64,000 nucleotides of DNA from Takakia lepidozioides (lineage: Eukaryota; Streptophyta; Takakiopsida; Takakiales; Takakiaceae): contig CM060734.1 in the NCBI GenBank assembly GCA_030704615.1, positions 4,774,001-4,838,000 on the forward strand, written 5' to 3'. Both the position numbers and the translations under genes were made by a program. The notes under the pieces were generated by a model. The model made no database searches, was not told the DNA's origin, and saw only the letters and a program-made list of their open reading frames with translations. Every line of letters starts with the position of its first letter. The stretch's first letter is position 1. This document shows positions 33,321 to 44,967 of this stretch, piece after piece.

Positions 33321-34997
33321 TTAAACCCTACCTTTTGAGACCAAGCTTTTTTTTTTTGTGCTTGGCAAGACTTTGCTTTGGTTAGGGTAGCAGTGATGTG
33401 GTGCTGGCGGAGTCCTCCCTGCACGGTTAGGCTTGTGGAGAGATGGCGACTCTCCCCCAAACAGTAAAAAAGGTTCTTTTTGTTTGTTTGTTTTGCTTCC
33501 CTACTTTCTTTGGCATTCTCTGCGCTTAGATTGAAGTGTATTTGGCCTCGATAGCAAGTGTGGAAGCCTGCTACTCACCTCGTGCATCCTCACTAACTCA
33601 CAATGCGTTGTGGTTGTTTTTGGGACGGGCACAGGTGAGGGCTTCCACTTAATATTCTGATGTCTAGGTGCTGCTGGATGCCAAGTGGGATTGCAGAGCA
33701 GGGGAAGGAATCGCTTGCCAGGGACTCATCTTAAAATGTTGAAAAACTAAACTACTCTATGGTTTTTCTTGATCCTACCTCTTTCCTTCCTTTATTTTTG
33801 AAGAACAAGTGTAATGCTTTCTACGATGGGCTATTTTCGGCCCAGCCAATGGAAGACCTCTGCTTTGTTGTGACAGCCGGGTTTATGATGGCTTGTGTGA
33901 GAGACACATATCTGTTTTCCAGGCCCTAGTTTGCTTTGCTTACCTTATGGTAGTTGGAAACAATTTGAGAGGCTGCAAAGAACTGTTTGTTGCAGCTATT
34001 CGGGTACCCATGTTGGCCCCTGTTATGTTCCAACCCGGATGGCTTTGTTAGCTAGATGCTTAGGGTATGGTGAAGATTCTGCCTGTGGATATTCGGCTGA
34101 TAATGAAATATGGCAGCAATATATAACTGGTAATTGGTTGAGGCAGCCAGGGTGGTCAAGTGGAAATACCCCCTGGACATGGTGTAATGACATGGTCAAA
34201 TGTGGAATGATGTGAATAGGATGTACTGACAGTATTATATACTGTCACATGATGTGTATGCAGTCCTTAATCTTTACCTTGCTTGGTCACGAACTTTGAT
34301 TTTCAGCTGTAGCAAGAAATAAAGGTATAGGGGTATTCTGGAAAACTTACCAGACATATCCACCTCCCCTGTGGGGGCAAGCTGTGCGTCTAAACAAATA
34401 CTGGCAGGGCAAGATATTTAAATCTGTGATGTCCAAGTGTTCTTCTTGTTCTTTTTGTTTTGGAAAAAAAACCCTCCATGACACCCATGGGGTTTGAGTA
34501 AGTATGCTTGGATTACAGCTTGACTGGTGATCAATCAGCATCGGTGGCATACTCTTTGGTTATGAATAATACTAACATGAACACATTATTGTGCATGGAT
34601 GTAATTCTGGACACCAGTAAATTTTTTGTGTTGTGCCGTCTGGAAGAGTTCGAGTGCTCCAAAATCGTTCATTGATCCAGCGTTTCTTATGCACTTTCTT
34701 ATCGCCCAAGTACCAAATATACACTTCGATTCGCTCTCGGATAGACTGGGGTCGATGGAAGAATCGATGTCGGATGCGTTTTATTTTTCCTCAAAGGACA
34801 TTCCGACCCAGTTTTGAGATTAGCATCCTAGTGGCTAACTTCTGCATTTTTGTTAGTCCGTCATACGCAACGCAAACCGGTGCTGGTTTGATACAATGGT
34901 GCGCAACCGCACAACGCTACTACACTCCTCAAGCAAGCAAATCAAATGAGACCAGGACCCATACCGTAGGAGTTCCTGGATCAACAACAGGAGACCC
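33321..34997. other. Apparently low-copy sequence, possible isolated exon
   Basis: After a TTTTCCAG-like acceptor at about 33913-33920 an open stretch reads CFAYLMVVGNNLRGCKELFV, hydrophobic and exon-like, stopping at about 34053. No family recognised. Otherwise T-rich text resembling the intergenic regions at 8-10 kb. Confidence 0.25.
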
Positions 34998-35520
34998 CTA
35001 ATCAGAATCGCGATGATGACTATTGGTGGCGGAATCGGTCTCGGTCTTGTCCTCCTCGGAAGAAATGAACTCCATGGGCCCACTAGAGGAGCTCCGCTCC
35101 GAGGACAATGCGTGTACCACTCGGAGGGGCACAAGAGGTAAGTAGGCCAAGGGAATATCCCGGGTGAAAGTGAGCTCTGCCGGTCGGGCAGGATCACGTG
35201 GTAGCAAGTGGCGTAAAGTAGGAGGTACCCAAACAAAAGGAATCCGCAACGGATCAACTTTACCTGCGCTCAATAAATCAAGGGATCCGGTAACTACCAA
35301 CTCACAGATGAGGGCCACAGAGGTAGTCCCTCGATGATAGTAGCGGGGTGGCAAGAATCGCTGGCACGTGTGTGACGGGTGCGGAAGCCGCTCACCCTCT
35401 GGACCGCCTCCTCCCAGACTGACTCCCAGGAGCCAGTTCACGAAGGCAGGACGGTGGCCGCAAATAGTGCGTCCCACGCATCCCTCAGTGGCGCGGATCG
35501 CCGAACGGATGACCTGCTAT
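34998..35520 (-). CDS. Hypothetical protein fragment, transposon-like
   Basis: The minus strand gives an open frame of about 160 residues with RTICGHRPAFVNWLLGVSLG, VALICELVVTGSLDLLS and an acidic end (FISSEEDKTETDSATNSH). The same frame extends upstream through one TAG (LAI*QVIRSAIRATEGC, about 35520). I recognise no domain; composition and the amber stop fit a decayed mobile-element gene. Confidence 0.35.
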
Positions 35521-38500
35521 ATAGCAAGGTGTTTGCAATGGTGCGACACAGCGCTCAACAAGACAAATAGGCTATCTGCCATGCAAGATGAACCTCAAGC
35601 GATGAATCAAAATGAATATAGCCTAGGAAGGGTGGCTGGCAACAACCCGGCCAACGTGTGTTGAACCGGAAAAAATTATGCTCAGAATGCAACGTCGCGC
35701 CAACCTGCAAATCAGGGTCGACTCATGGGGAAGGATGTCCACGGTTCTGGTGCTGGAAATAATCCGGTACAATCCAATCACCCGATACTCAAAGGATCGC
35801 TCAAAGCGAAGGAGACTCACCGGCGCGGCCATACTGCCACTCAAAGTTCTCCATGATGTCAATATAACATGCAAGCACTGGTGATGGAAACACCTAACTG
35901 GTACTTGTGCGTAATGATAAACTGGCTTGGGTACGCCATAAGAAAGAATAATAAATATAAAGAAGAGAGTATAGAGAAAAGTACAAAACAATGAAGAGGA
36001 AAAGAGTTATCCAACCCTCCTCCATCCGATATGCGGGACACGCTGACTATTTACTTACCTCCCGGCAGACGCACCATTTATATGAAGAGCCCTTGTCGCG
36101 CATGGCAAGGGTGACGACATATTTAGCTAGGGGGGAACGTAGTAAGTAGCGGTGTGGGTTGGGCTCGACGAACCGCCTACCCGACGGCGGTTAGTGCAGG
36201 GGCTCCGCGGCAAGTTGAAGGGTGGACGAAGCGAACAAGATCCTAATTCTACCGGCAAAGAAGATTTTAATCTCCTTCACAGGGCAAGTTGCGTTTCTAT
36301 GTCCTATGGTTTGTTTACGGTTTACGTTAATAGCCTTCCAAGTCTTGTTTATTTCCTAAGTGTTCCTACAAGCCTAAATCCCCGAGGCGCCTATAGCCGG
36401 GATCCGCTTATAATCCCTTCACAAGGCGTTTACCGAATTTAGGGACGAAGAGGAAGTCTCTCTCCCCACTGCCCCTCCAATTCCCGGATGTCTCAAGGTC
36501 AAGACCACCCCTGGGAAGGGCCAAATCCCCTTAGAATCTCAATTTAGGGGGCATGCAATACAACCCTGAGCCATATTAGCTAATTTTCAGCTTATAAAAA
36601 TGGCAGAAAATCCATGAAAAATAGTTAAAAGAAATAAACATAAAAAAATTCTCAAAGGTGGAGAATCTCCAGGGGATCCTAGTGATCCCTCTGGAATATC
36701 CAAGGAGCGCGAGAACCTGCTGAGAACGTGATGGGAACGTGGGAACTCCGGGGCTCCGTTCCCGCACGGCGGGAACAGCCGCCGCGGATGAACGTACTTG
36801 GATGACGGGTTACGCTGATGTCATCCGCCCCCTAGAACTCCAAAATCTGCGCACTCAAACCATTAAATAAAGGGTATGGTGGGTCCAGCCCCCATTCCAC
36901 CACGTGATTCCAATAAATAATAACTTATTGGCCCAAAGAGGAGCTTCCTCTCATAGAATTTGTCATCTTCTACTTCTAGCCAAATCACTGTTCACTACTG
37001 TAGCCTAACTTTTAGGATAGAGTAGTTTTATTCCAAACTTGACCTAACGTTGTCTCGGTTCATACCTTGATGCCACTCTCTCTACAACCTTGGAGCTATG
37101 GCTTGTTTCGAAGATCCCACTCAGGGCTACCTTATACAAAAGACCGGAGATTTTTTCTATCATTCCATCATGCAATTGTGAGCAAAATCAACTTAAAAAG
37201 GGGGCGCCTAAAATACAATAGCCCAAGGTCCCAGAATACCCCCTTTTTCCTAGGCGGCTCTTTCGCCCGATGGATAAAACACGCCCCCGCCACGTGGCGG
37301 GGCGCCGTGCAGCACGGGGTGGTCTTTTGCAGTGGACCACTGGGCCAACGCCTGGTCCGTCTTATTACCCAGCGGTCTGTCACGAAATTGGTTGTCCGGG
37401 GGTCGGCGGATAACCCCGCGTGTCTTGGTGCCACGCAACAGTGCTGCACGAGCTTACGGGGGCCGCAGCAGCCCGCGCCTAGGCGCGTGGCTTTTTGAGG
37501 GGCCTGGCTAAACTTAAGGCGAATTGCCTGGCTATGGTGGAGCCCGAACTCTTTCCGCGAGCTGCTCCCCGCCCCTATGGCGGCTGGGCAGCTCAAATGA
37601 ATCAGCCCCTAAACACAAAAAAAACAAAATACTCGCTCCCCTTTGATTGTCAAGGGGTCCCCTTGCTCTAGGGGCAACCTTAGGAGGTTAGTCAGCCTAT
37701 GAACCTCTCTTTTCTTCAAGTATATGACCTCTGATCATCTATGGTCCCTCTATCACAGATCTGGAAACCACATTATATCCTCATTAATATGCAAGAGTAT
37801 GGGCTCCTAGCCCTGATACTATAATCTCAAGGACCTCTCCCCTCGGTATATCAAAGTACTTGACTCATAACAACTTCAAAGCTTCCTCTTACCATAAGAG
37901 GGTTAGTTTTTCCATAGATAACACATTGACACAAGCCACCTAGCATCACAAGCTCTCGGCTTAGTGTAAATCAACAAGAATGCCATAAAATTTCAATGCA
38001 AACACATGGGGTCGGTGGTGAATCACCCTCTAAATAGGCAATGGAGCTCAGGATGCTCTACTTGCTTGGTAGACTGGTGCTCAAGGTGGCCATCCTAGGT
38101 GTTCATCATGCTTGGCCCATCTCCGGCCTCCTTACTCGTCCTCGAGTCCCCGCCCTAAGTGTGGTGTCCACAACTATTCTCCCCTCAAGGGTCTCAAGGC
38201 CTAGAGCTAGGACCTTCCTAAGCTCTCCAAAAGCAAAGCTTCTTAAACTAGGGAGCTTCAAGCTCCACTCCTTAGGACCTTATAGGCCTCCTCATGCAAG
38301 ACTAGCAAAGCAACGCTACAATAAGCAAGAGAAAACTATACAATGAAGCTAGGTGAAGAACCGAGAGGGCTTGGTCCTCCTTATATATCGTTTTTGGGCC
38401 TAAAAACTAATGAAAAATATTGTTAAACTATTATAAACTTGAGGAGTTTATAGTTTAAAAACAATAGATTGAAATAAACTAATAATTTGGATGAAAAAGC

Positions 38501-39371
38501 TTAGGGGCAAATGATAAATGCCTTTTCATCCATCCCTTGGATGGCTAGTTGGTGCTACTGTCATTTTTCATCCATTAAGCCTCCAGGGCGAATTTATCAT
38601 TTTCATCCCATGGATGAAGTAGAAAATCATTTAATCGGCTTCCGCAGGTGCCGTTGGCTTGATAATTTGATGCCATCACTAATCTTCTCCATAAATCACC
38701 AAACTTGGTGACAAATTATGATTAGGCACCCCATAGAAGCCCATAAATTCTCAGGGTGATCGGGGATGAAAACATATTTCAATCGTCGGTTTTTGTGGTT
38801 TCGCCTTATAGGAAGTTTGCCGCTTCCTGGAAAATAAACTACTGATGGTGTCCCTGGGAGTCTTTGGCCCTGCACTGGGTCACAGATCTTTCCGGAGTCA
38901 TCTCCTTTTATCCAGCACCGTCCTTGCCGCGCCTCAAAGCCGACATGACTCGCCCATCGTTCCGATGCTGCATCCTGTTTTTGTGCGATATTTCATCGCT
39001 GTACAAACTGTTTCTAACAATCGCCAAGACTTCTCCCGTGTGAGCCTACTGGACTTGAGAGAGGGGAGAATAGATAGATCACAGTGCCGTTACCGGTATC
39101 ACTTTGGCAGCCTATCATGCTGTCGATGCAGCTTCCTACGGTCATCTTGATGCCAGAGTTCCTCTCCATGATCGTCTCAAACTCTGTCTAAGTTCCTAAG
39201 TTCTGTACCAATGATTCCCTGATAACTAACAAACTACCTCGTTTTTGCAATACAATGCTGAAACTGCATGTCTCAAGATAAAAAAACGATCCGGAAAAAT
39301 ATATGCATCTACAATGCGTTGAACTTTGCCTTGTGAGGAGGGAAGGAGGTGGCGAGAGATGAAGTCATGAA
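35521..39371. other. Large gene-poor stretch
   Basis: No protein family found. It includes a GC-rich block at 37200-37610 with short open frames on both strands, and long AT-rich text. Such alternation fits degraded LTR sequence, but I found no matching pair of ends. Confidence 0.3.
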
Positions 39372-41550
39372 TCATTGAAAATTAATCCTTGCGGGCTTGG
39401 AGGAGGTCTTGACGTGTCTCCTATTGACTTCACGCTCAAACTCTGGCGAGACAGTGGATGGTCGAGTCGAGGTTTCTCCAGCATTCCGGAGGTCGGTTGT
39501 CCCATTCACAGTGATCCTACGAATTCTGTGTTTGGCCCATGAGTCCCTGAAGGCCGCGTAAAGTGAGTTTGCGTTCCTAGAAGTCTGTTTGAGGTCTGCA
39601 CATCGTTTTAGCCAGGCAGCCCTGGAGTGAACTTGAAGGTCTTGGTACACTAGGGAAAGCAGCCATGAAATAGAACATGTAAGACCAGAGAAGGTTATTT
39701 TGCATCTGAAACGCCAAATATGCCAGAGGGTTGAACTTCTGATAGACTCAAAGACAGGACAACTAAGAGCACGTTGTTTGATAGTTCGATCATAGTTTGT
39801 TCAAAAGTAGGTCTATTGCAGAGATGTTCATGATATCCCAACTCCTGTAGAAGGATTTGATAAAGGGCCAGATTTCCATAATTCCAGAGCTACAGCAGGT
39901 GCACATAAGAGCATCTTGGAATTGTAGCCATTCCCCTACTTTGAGAACTCTATTTGCAATCTGCCACAAGAATGCAGAGATTTTTGTTGGTATGTATTTT
40001 AGCCAAACCGAGCCCCAGATTACATTCCAGTTTTTGTCCTGAAAGCCATGCATACCCCAACGATCATTCCACTTGGCTTGCATAGGAGGGGCCTGGGATA
40101 GAGCTTTATAGCCTTTTTTGTGGTGTATGCAAAGAAGGGCTCCTGAGAGCAAGTGAAAGTCCAAGACCATTCTTTAGGGTCAATTTGGAGTTCCATAAGA
40201 GGTCTTCTAGAGATCCAAACAAATTGATTCCGATGCAGACAATATGAATAGTTGGTGTTGGTTGTGGGTCCATGTCTTTGGTTGAAGATAGATCCTAATG
40301 GGGGTTGGAGGAAACAGGGAAATCCTTTCTGGCTGCCTGCTACGTAGAGAGAGCATCAGAGTAATCGTGTTTATGTCAAAGAGAAAGGCCATGTAGAAGA
40401 GAGGTGTTGTGTCTTGGACAAAGAGAACTGTGAGTCAATTATGGATAATACCAAGAGTCCATAAGTTGTGAGTAGGGGATGAGGGCCCAGTTTGAAGGGA
40501 CTGGAGCCAAGAGATGGGTATGGAAGCGATGACCGTGTCATACCCCTTGTTGACTCTGGAAGTTCCAAGTTTGTCTACCAAAGCCTGTCTCGAAACAAAA
40601 GAGAAGTTTGCCCAAAGATCCTTGACATGGCTGATTCTTTTCAGGTCCCAGGCCGACCATCTCTTAGCCTGATTGTGCTGGGTTGCTAAAGGTTTATTAC
40701 TGTTTAGGAAGAGATTTTGTCTCATAACCTCTGGACAATTTTCAGGCTCTACCTTGTGGAGGAAGGGCCCGAGCCTACCCCAAGCCTGCCAGATTGTGGA
40801 CCAGAGGGATGAGCCCGGAGATTTGTGTTTGAAGCCTTGTGCAATCCAGCTGAAGGATGGCTGCTAGAGAGTATTCCTCAGAGGGGAGGAGGCAGAGATG
40901 TTATGGGCGACAAGGAACTTCCACCAGCCTCCCTCCGGGCTGAGGAATATCCACATTCCCTAACAGTGCAGTGATTTGTATATCAAGATCCCAAATGCTG
41001 AAGCCCTTTTTTTTCTTTGGAAGGCATACTTGTTGCTAGGAAACTTGGGGCCATTTATTCTAGGCAGAAGCCTCTGCCCCCCAGATGAAGTTACGTAGCA
41101 GTTTCTTGACCTCCTGGATCTGGGAAGAGTTGGGCCTCCAGGAAGAGGCAAAATACCATATACTTGCAGATAAGACCTAATTTACGGCTAGAGCTCTAGA
41201 CCTGTTATGGACAGATGTTTGGAGCCCTAGAAGATAAGTTTTCTTTTGAGCTTTTCAAGGGTGGGCTGAAACTTTTGCTGGTCCGTAAGACCCAACCCAA
41301 AGGTGTAACCCAGGAGGATTGTTGTTTGACCAGGTTGAAGCCATCTGAGGCCCAGGTGAGCTCCCCAGACCGGGTTGATTCCAAGGGAAGAGTTAGCAAG
41401 GTCTTGTGTAAGCACTGCATAGGTTTTACCCCAATTAACCTTGAACCCCAATGCTTGGTCTAAGATGTTAAGAGTGATAGGGGCCACCCTTGAAAAGAGG
41501 CAGTAGCCGCAAGGCGAAGTGGCTCTTAGTTACGCCGGCTTCGGCCGGAG

Positions 41551-41592
<42 letters not shown>

Positions 41593-43050
41593 TAAGAGTG
41601 TCCGTCGCATTTTGAAGGTTTGCGGGAGGTGGTTGGAGCATAAGAAAGGTGTCGTCCACGAACATAGATTCTCTTAGGTAATCACGTGGATGAGTTATAT
41701 AGTTAGTGACCTAAAGGCCAACGATATCCATGTTGTTGTGTAGCATGTAGCCCAGGGAGTACTCTGCCACTATCAGAAAGAGGAAGGGAGACAAGGGACA
41801 ACCCTGTCTAACAGACCGTTGCAAGGGGAATTGAGCAGAGAGGTGACCATTGACGATGACCCTACTGGTTGAGTTGAACTAGAGGATTTTGACCCAATTG
41901 CAGAAGGATTGTGGGAGACCAATTTTGGAGATGGCTCCCAAGAGGAAGGACCATTCGACCCTGTCAAATGCCTTATCAAAGTCTAGAAGAAGCATAGCAA
42001 TGGCTTGTTTAGAGTCAACGGCAAATTGGGGAATCTCTTGTGCCAGGAGAAGGTTGTCCAAAATATATCAGCCTTTGATGAACCAGCACGCCTGTGCAGG
42101 TTTGTCTTGAAAAGGGACAGAAAGTGTTGGGATGCTAGCCAAACAAGCTACTTGGGGGTGGATGCGATGGCATCTGTGAGAGGATCTTTGATTTGGCAAA
42201 CCTTGAGACATTTGGAGAGAGCCTTAATCTTCCTCCCCCTGGCCTGAGCCAAAGCCTTACTCACACTCTGACTGGCTTTACAGACAGCACGAAGTTTGGT
42301 TTGAAAACTTTCAGTAGGGTTAAGACCTTCAGAGCTGGTGGTGGACCAGGTCTCTTGTATCCCCAGCTTAAAAGATGGAATTGCAAGGAGGGAGGTGTTG
42401 AGTTTGTAAAGTCCCCTCCCTCTAGATTGTGAGTATGGGATAGAAAGGGTAGCCGAGATGAGGGCGTGGTCAAACCCCTGGTAAATAGGTTTATGTGCGT
42501 CCCTGCTCATCCACTGAACAATATTGAGAGAGGCATATAGAACTCTGTCCAAACGAGCCATCTGTAGGTCAAGAAGGTCCCTATTGTTTGTCCAAGTAAA
42601 GAAGGGGTTGGAAGATGGTGAGGCCGAAGGGTCTGTGGTTTGAATTTCTATCAGGTTGTGTGTAATATGAGCTAGGGAAAGCCATTGATTGGTTTCATCA
42701 ATGTTAGGTGTAAAAGGACCCGTGCCTCTTCGATCTGCTTGTGACTCAACCATGTTGAAGTCACCTGCTAACAGCCAACAGTCAATAGAATCCTCTGCCT
42801 TCATCCTTGTATCCAACATTGACCAATATAAAGCTAGTCTGTCTGCTGGGGAATTTTGGGCATCAATATTGATGACACCAAGGGTCCTAGTATTGTTTGG
42901 GAGCTGAAGGGCACAAAATTGGACCCTGCGAGGGGACCCTAAGGCTTCTCTAGAAATGAGGGGGTGCAATGAGGGGGACAAGAGGATGGCGGTTCCTGCT
43001 TGGTACCTTGGGATGTGGGTTTCCAAAGAGACAATGTTTTAGGCAAGAGG
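39372..43050 (-). pseudogene. LINE (non-LTR retrotransposon) ORF2, decayed, 5' end cut off
   Basis: Domains in order on the minus strand: AP-type endonuclease (43026-42148; GTAILLSP, LLAGDFNMVES, FTWTNNRDLL, ARLDRVLY, GFDHALISA); reverse transcriptase with block A LLLDFDKAFDRVEW (about 41985), block B SVRQGCPLSPFLF (about 41800) and block C FVDDTFLML (41640-41665); then LGFKVNWGKT and a zf-RVT-like region (40170-39790; WLKYIPTKISAFLWQIANRV). Stops and frame changes are scattered, including TAG after VKIL (about 41879). A TC/GA microsatellite (about 41553-41587) disrupts the frame just after block C. The 5' end of the endonuclease is lost where the gypsy LTR begins at 43056. The element would make its cDNA by target-primed reverse transcription. 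Confidence 0.82.
41553..41587. repeat. TC/GA microsatellite inside the LINE
   Basis: About 17 TC dinucleotides; translates as an Arg-Glu repeat on the LINE strand. Confidence 0.9.
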
Positions 43051-43055
43051 TGGTA

Positions 43056-43850
43056 TGTCAAGACCCGCTATTTTGAGGGAGTCCAGTTTGTGTTCCTAAA
43101 AAAAAATAATAGAATCCAGTTTGAGGAGCGGAGACAGCCATCGCGGCCCTCTGCCTTCAGGGCGGGGGGTCGGGACACAAGAGGGGCTGCCCCTGTGGTT
43201 GGGGCAGCGGCAACAAATAGGGATGGGGGCTGAGGCACCCTTGAGTGCCGAAGGCACTCAAGGAGGCGGAGACGCTCACTAGGTGGAGCCCCACAAACCG
43301 GGTTGCGGTGGGGGGACTCCACGTGGGTGGTGATAGCTTAGGGAGTCGTAGTGGGGGTGACATAGGACTCACCATGAGATTGACGCCTTGCGGTGGGAGT
43401 CGTGGGGAGTCTTGGGGCTCACCACGTTCCATTGGGGCCGTGGTGGGTGGGCCAAGACTCACCGCGACTCATCACAGGGAGTCGAGGGTCTTGGTGGTGG
43501 TTCACCAGAAAATGACTTGGCTATTTGTGAGACCCCCGCGGACACCTACAGAAGTATATATAGGGAGTAATAACCCCGAGAACGGTGCAAGCCCGTTAGT
43601 GACCAAAAGCTAGAGGACAAGAGTGTGAGCCGGAAAACTAAGGAGCTATTATGGACTGCCAACAACCAAAGGGAATTTTCACTAGGCCCGAACTGTTTGA
43701 GGGTCTCGTGGAGGAGCAAGGGGGACCGTTATGCCCCGGTGAGTAGCCGAAGCTTTGAGTTGGCCCGACTGCCAGTTTGGGAGTTAGGCGCGCGCATCAA
43801 AGCAAGTAACTATGACTTAAGGGGGTGTTATCAAAGTGAGGTGCACGACA
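43056..43850 (+). repeat. 5' LTR of Ty3/gypsy element, copy 1
   Basis: Begins TGTCAAGACCCG and ends GTGCACGACA, so TGTC..GACA termini. The last 130 bp match the LTR end of copy 2 (56810-56954), which confirms the 3' boundary. A primer-binding site follows two bases later. No 3' LTR of this element is seen after 47.8 kb. Confidence 0.75.
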
Positions 43851-43852
43851 CT

Positions 43853-43864
43853 TGATATCAGAGC
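43853..43864 (+). other. Primer-binding site, initiator-Met tRNA type, copy 1
   Basis: TGATATCAGAGC matches the common plant retroelement PBS TGGTATCAGAGC with one G-to-A change. Confidence 0.8.
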
Positions 43865-43905
43865 CTCGAGTTCAATACGCGACTGTCATTGAGATCGGCC
43901 TCACC

Positions 43906-44967
43906 ATGGGGTCGGGCAAGACCAAGCGAAAGCGGAATGGCCCGAAAGCAAATGATCCTAGTGAGCCTGGTGAGGGCGACGCGTCACCAGAGCGACAACT
44001 AGAAGAGGCAATTTATGCTTCTGAAAGCGAGGCCGCTTGAGAGTGGGAGGAATCTGGGGAGTCGAAGCCCAAGGACTTTCCAAAGGCTCCGCCAGACCAA
44101 CAGATGCCTCCAATTTCAGCACCTTTTTGGGAAGGCCTTTTGGCGCAGTTTGGCGGGACACTAAAGGATGTGATGAAAGCGGCCACGCCACTTCCACTAA
44201 GGCAAAGTTTAAGGTGAAGCCTAAGGAGCCCGACACCTTTGAGGGCGTCTGAAATTGGAAGGCACTCAATACCTGGCTCTTGGAGCTAGAGCAGTACTTC
44301 CGAGCGGCCAAGTTGAGTGATGAGGATCGGGTGGAAGTGGCACCCACCTACTTGAGGGGCTATGCTCAACAATGGTGGCAGAAACGCCTTCATGATCAAG
44401 GGCCAAACCGAGAGACCTTGAGCTGGAGTGGGTTTAAGGAACTCTTGAAAAAACAATTTGTGCCCCTCAACACCTCCTGGCTCGCCTATGACAAGATGAA
44501 GAACTTGAAACAAACAGATGACATTCGGGAATATGTTCAGGCTTTCAATATGTTATTGCTCAAAGTCGCGGATATGGCAGAACCGAAAATGGTCTTCAAC
44601 TTTGTGGTGGGACTGGCCCCATGGGCCAGGTGGAAGTTGGAGGTACCAAAGACTTTGAATGAGGCAATTGAAAGGGCTGAATGCTTATCGGATGTCCATA
44701 GGGGCGAAAGACAAGGCCGTACGGAGCTGAACCACAAGAAGGTCCGACGGGAGGGTGATTCTTTCCGACCGGAAAAGAAGTGGGATAGACCACGCAGCGA
44801 CAATGGCTCATGGAAATCAAAATGAGGGCCTTCGCATGTCAAGGCGACACGTCCGAAAGGAAAATCAGGTGTGGTGGCTCATGGCGGACAGAAGACGACC
44901 TTTGATGGGGTGTGCTTTAATTACGGGGAGCCCGGGCACATGGCCAAGAAGTGCCCAAAGCCCTGAC
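43906..44967 (+). pseudogene. Ty3/gypsy gag, copy 1
   Basis: Starts MGSGKTKRKRNGPK (same start as copy 2 at 57010). Core gag: LNTWLLELEQYFRAAKLSDE, QQWWQKRL, FKELLKKQFVPLN, EYVQAFNMLLLKVADMAEP, ending in a basic region and a zinc knuckle at about 44912-44953. The knuckle reads C-F-N-Y-G..GH..KKC, with the second Cys replaced by Tyr. Stops at 44038 (TGA) and 44250 (TGA), and a one-base loss near 44185, separate the pieces. Copy 2 reads CAA and CGA at the stop positions. Confidence 0.85.

Noticed and set aside
37067-37596. Overlapping frames on both strands in the GC-rich block
   Set aside because: Composition-driven; no domain, and both strands are equally open.
43157-43462. Frames inside the gypsy LTR
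   Set aside because: The LTR boundaries and matching LTR of copy 2 explain this sequence as non-coding.
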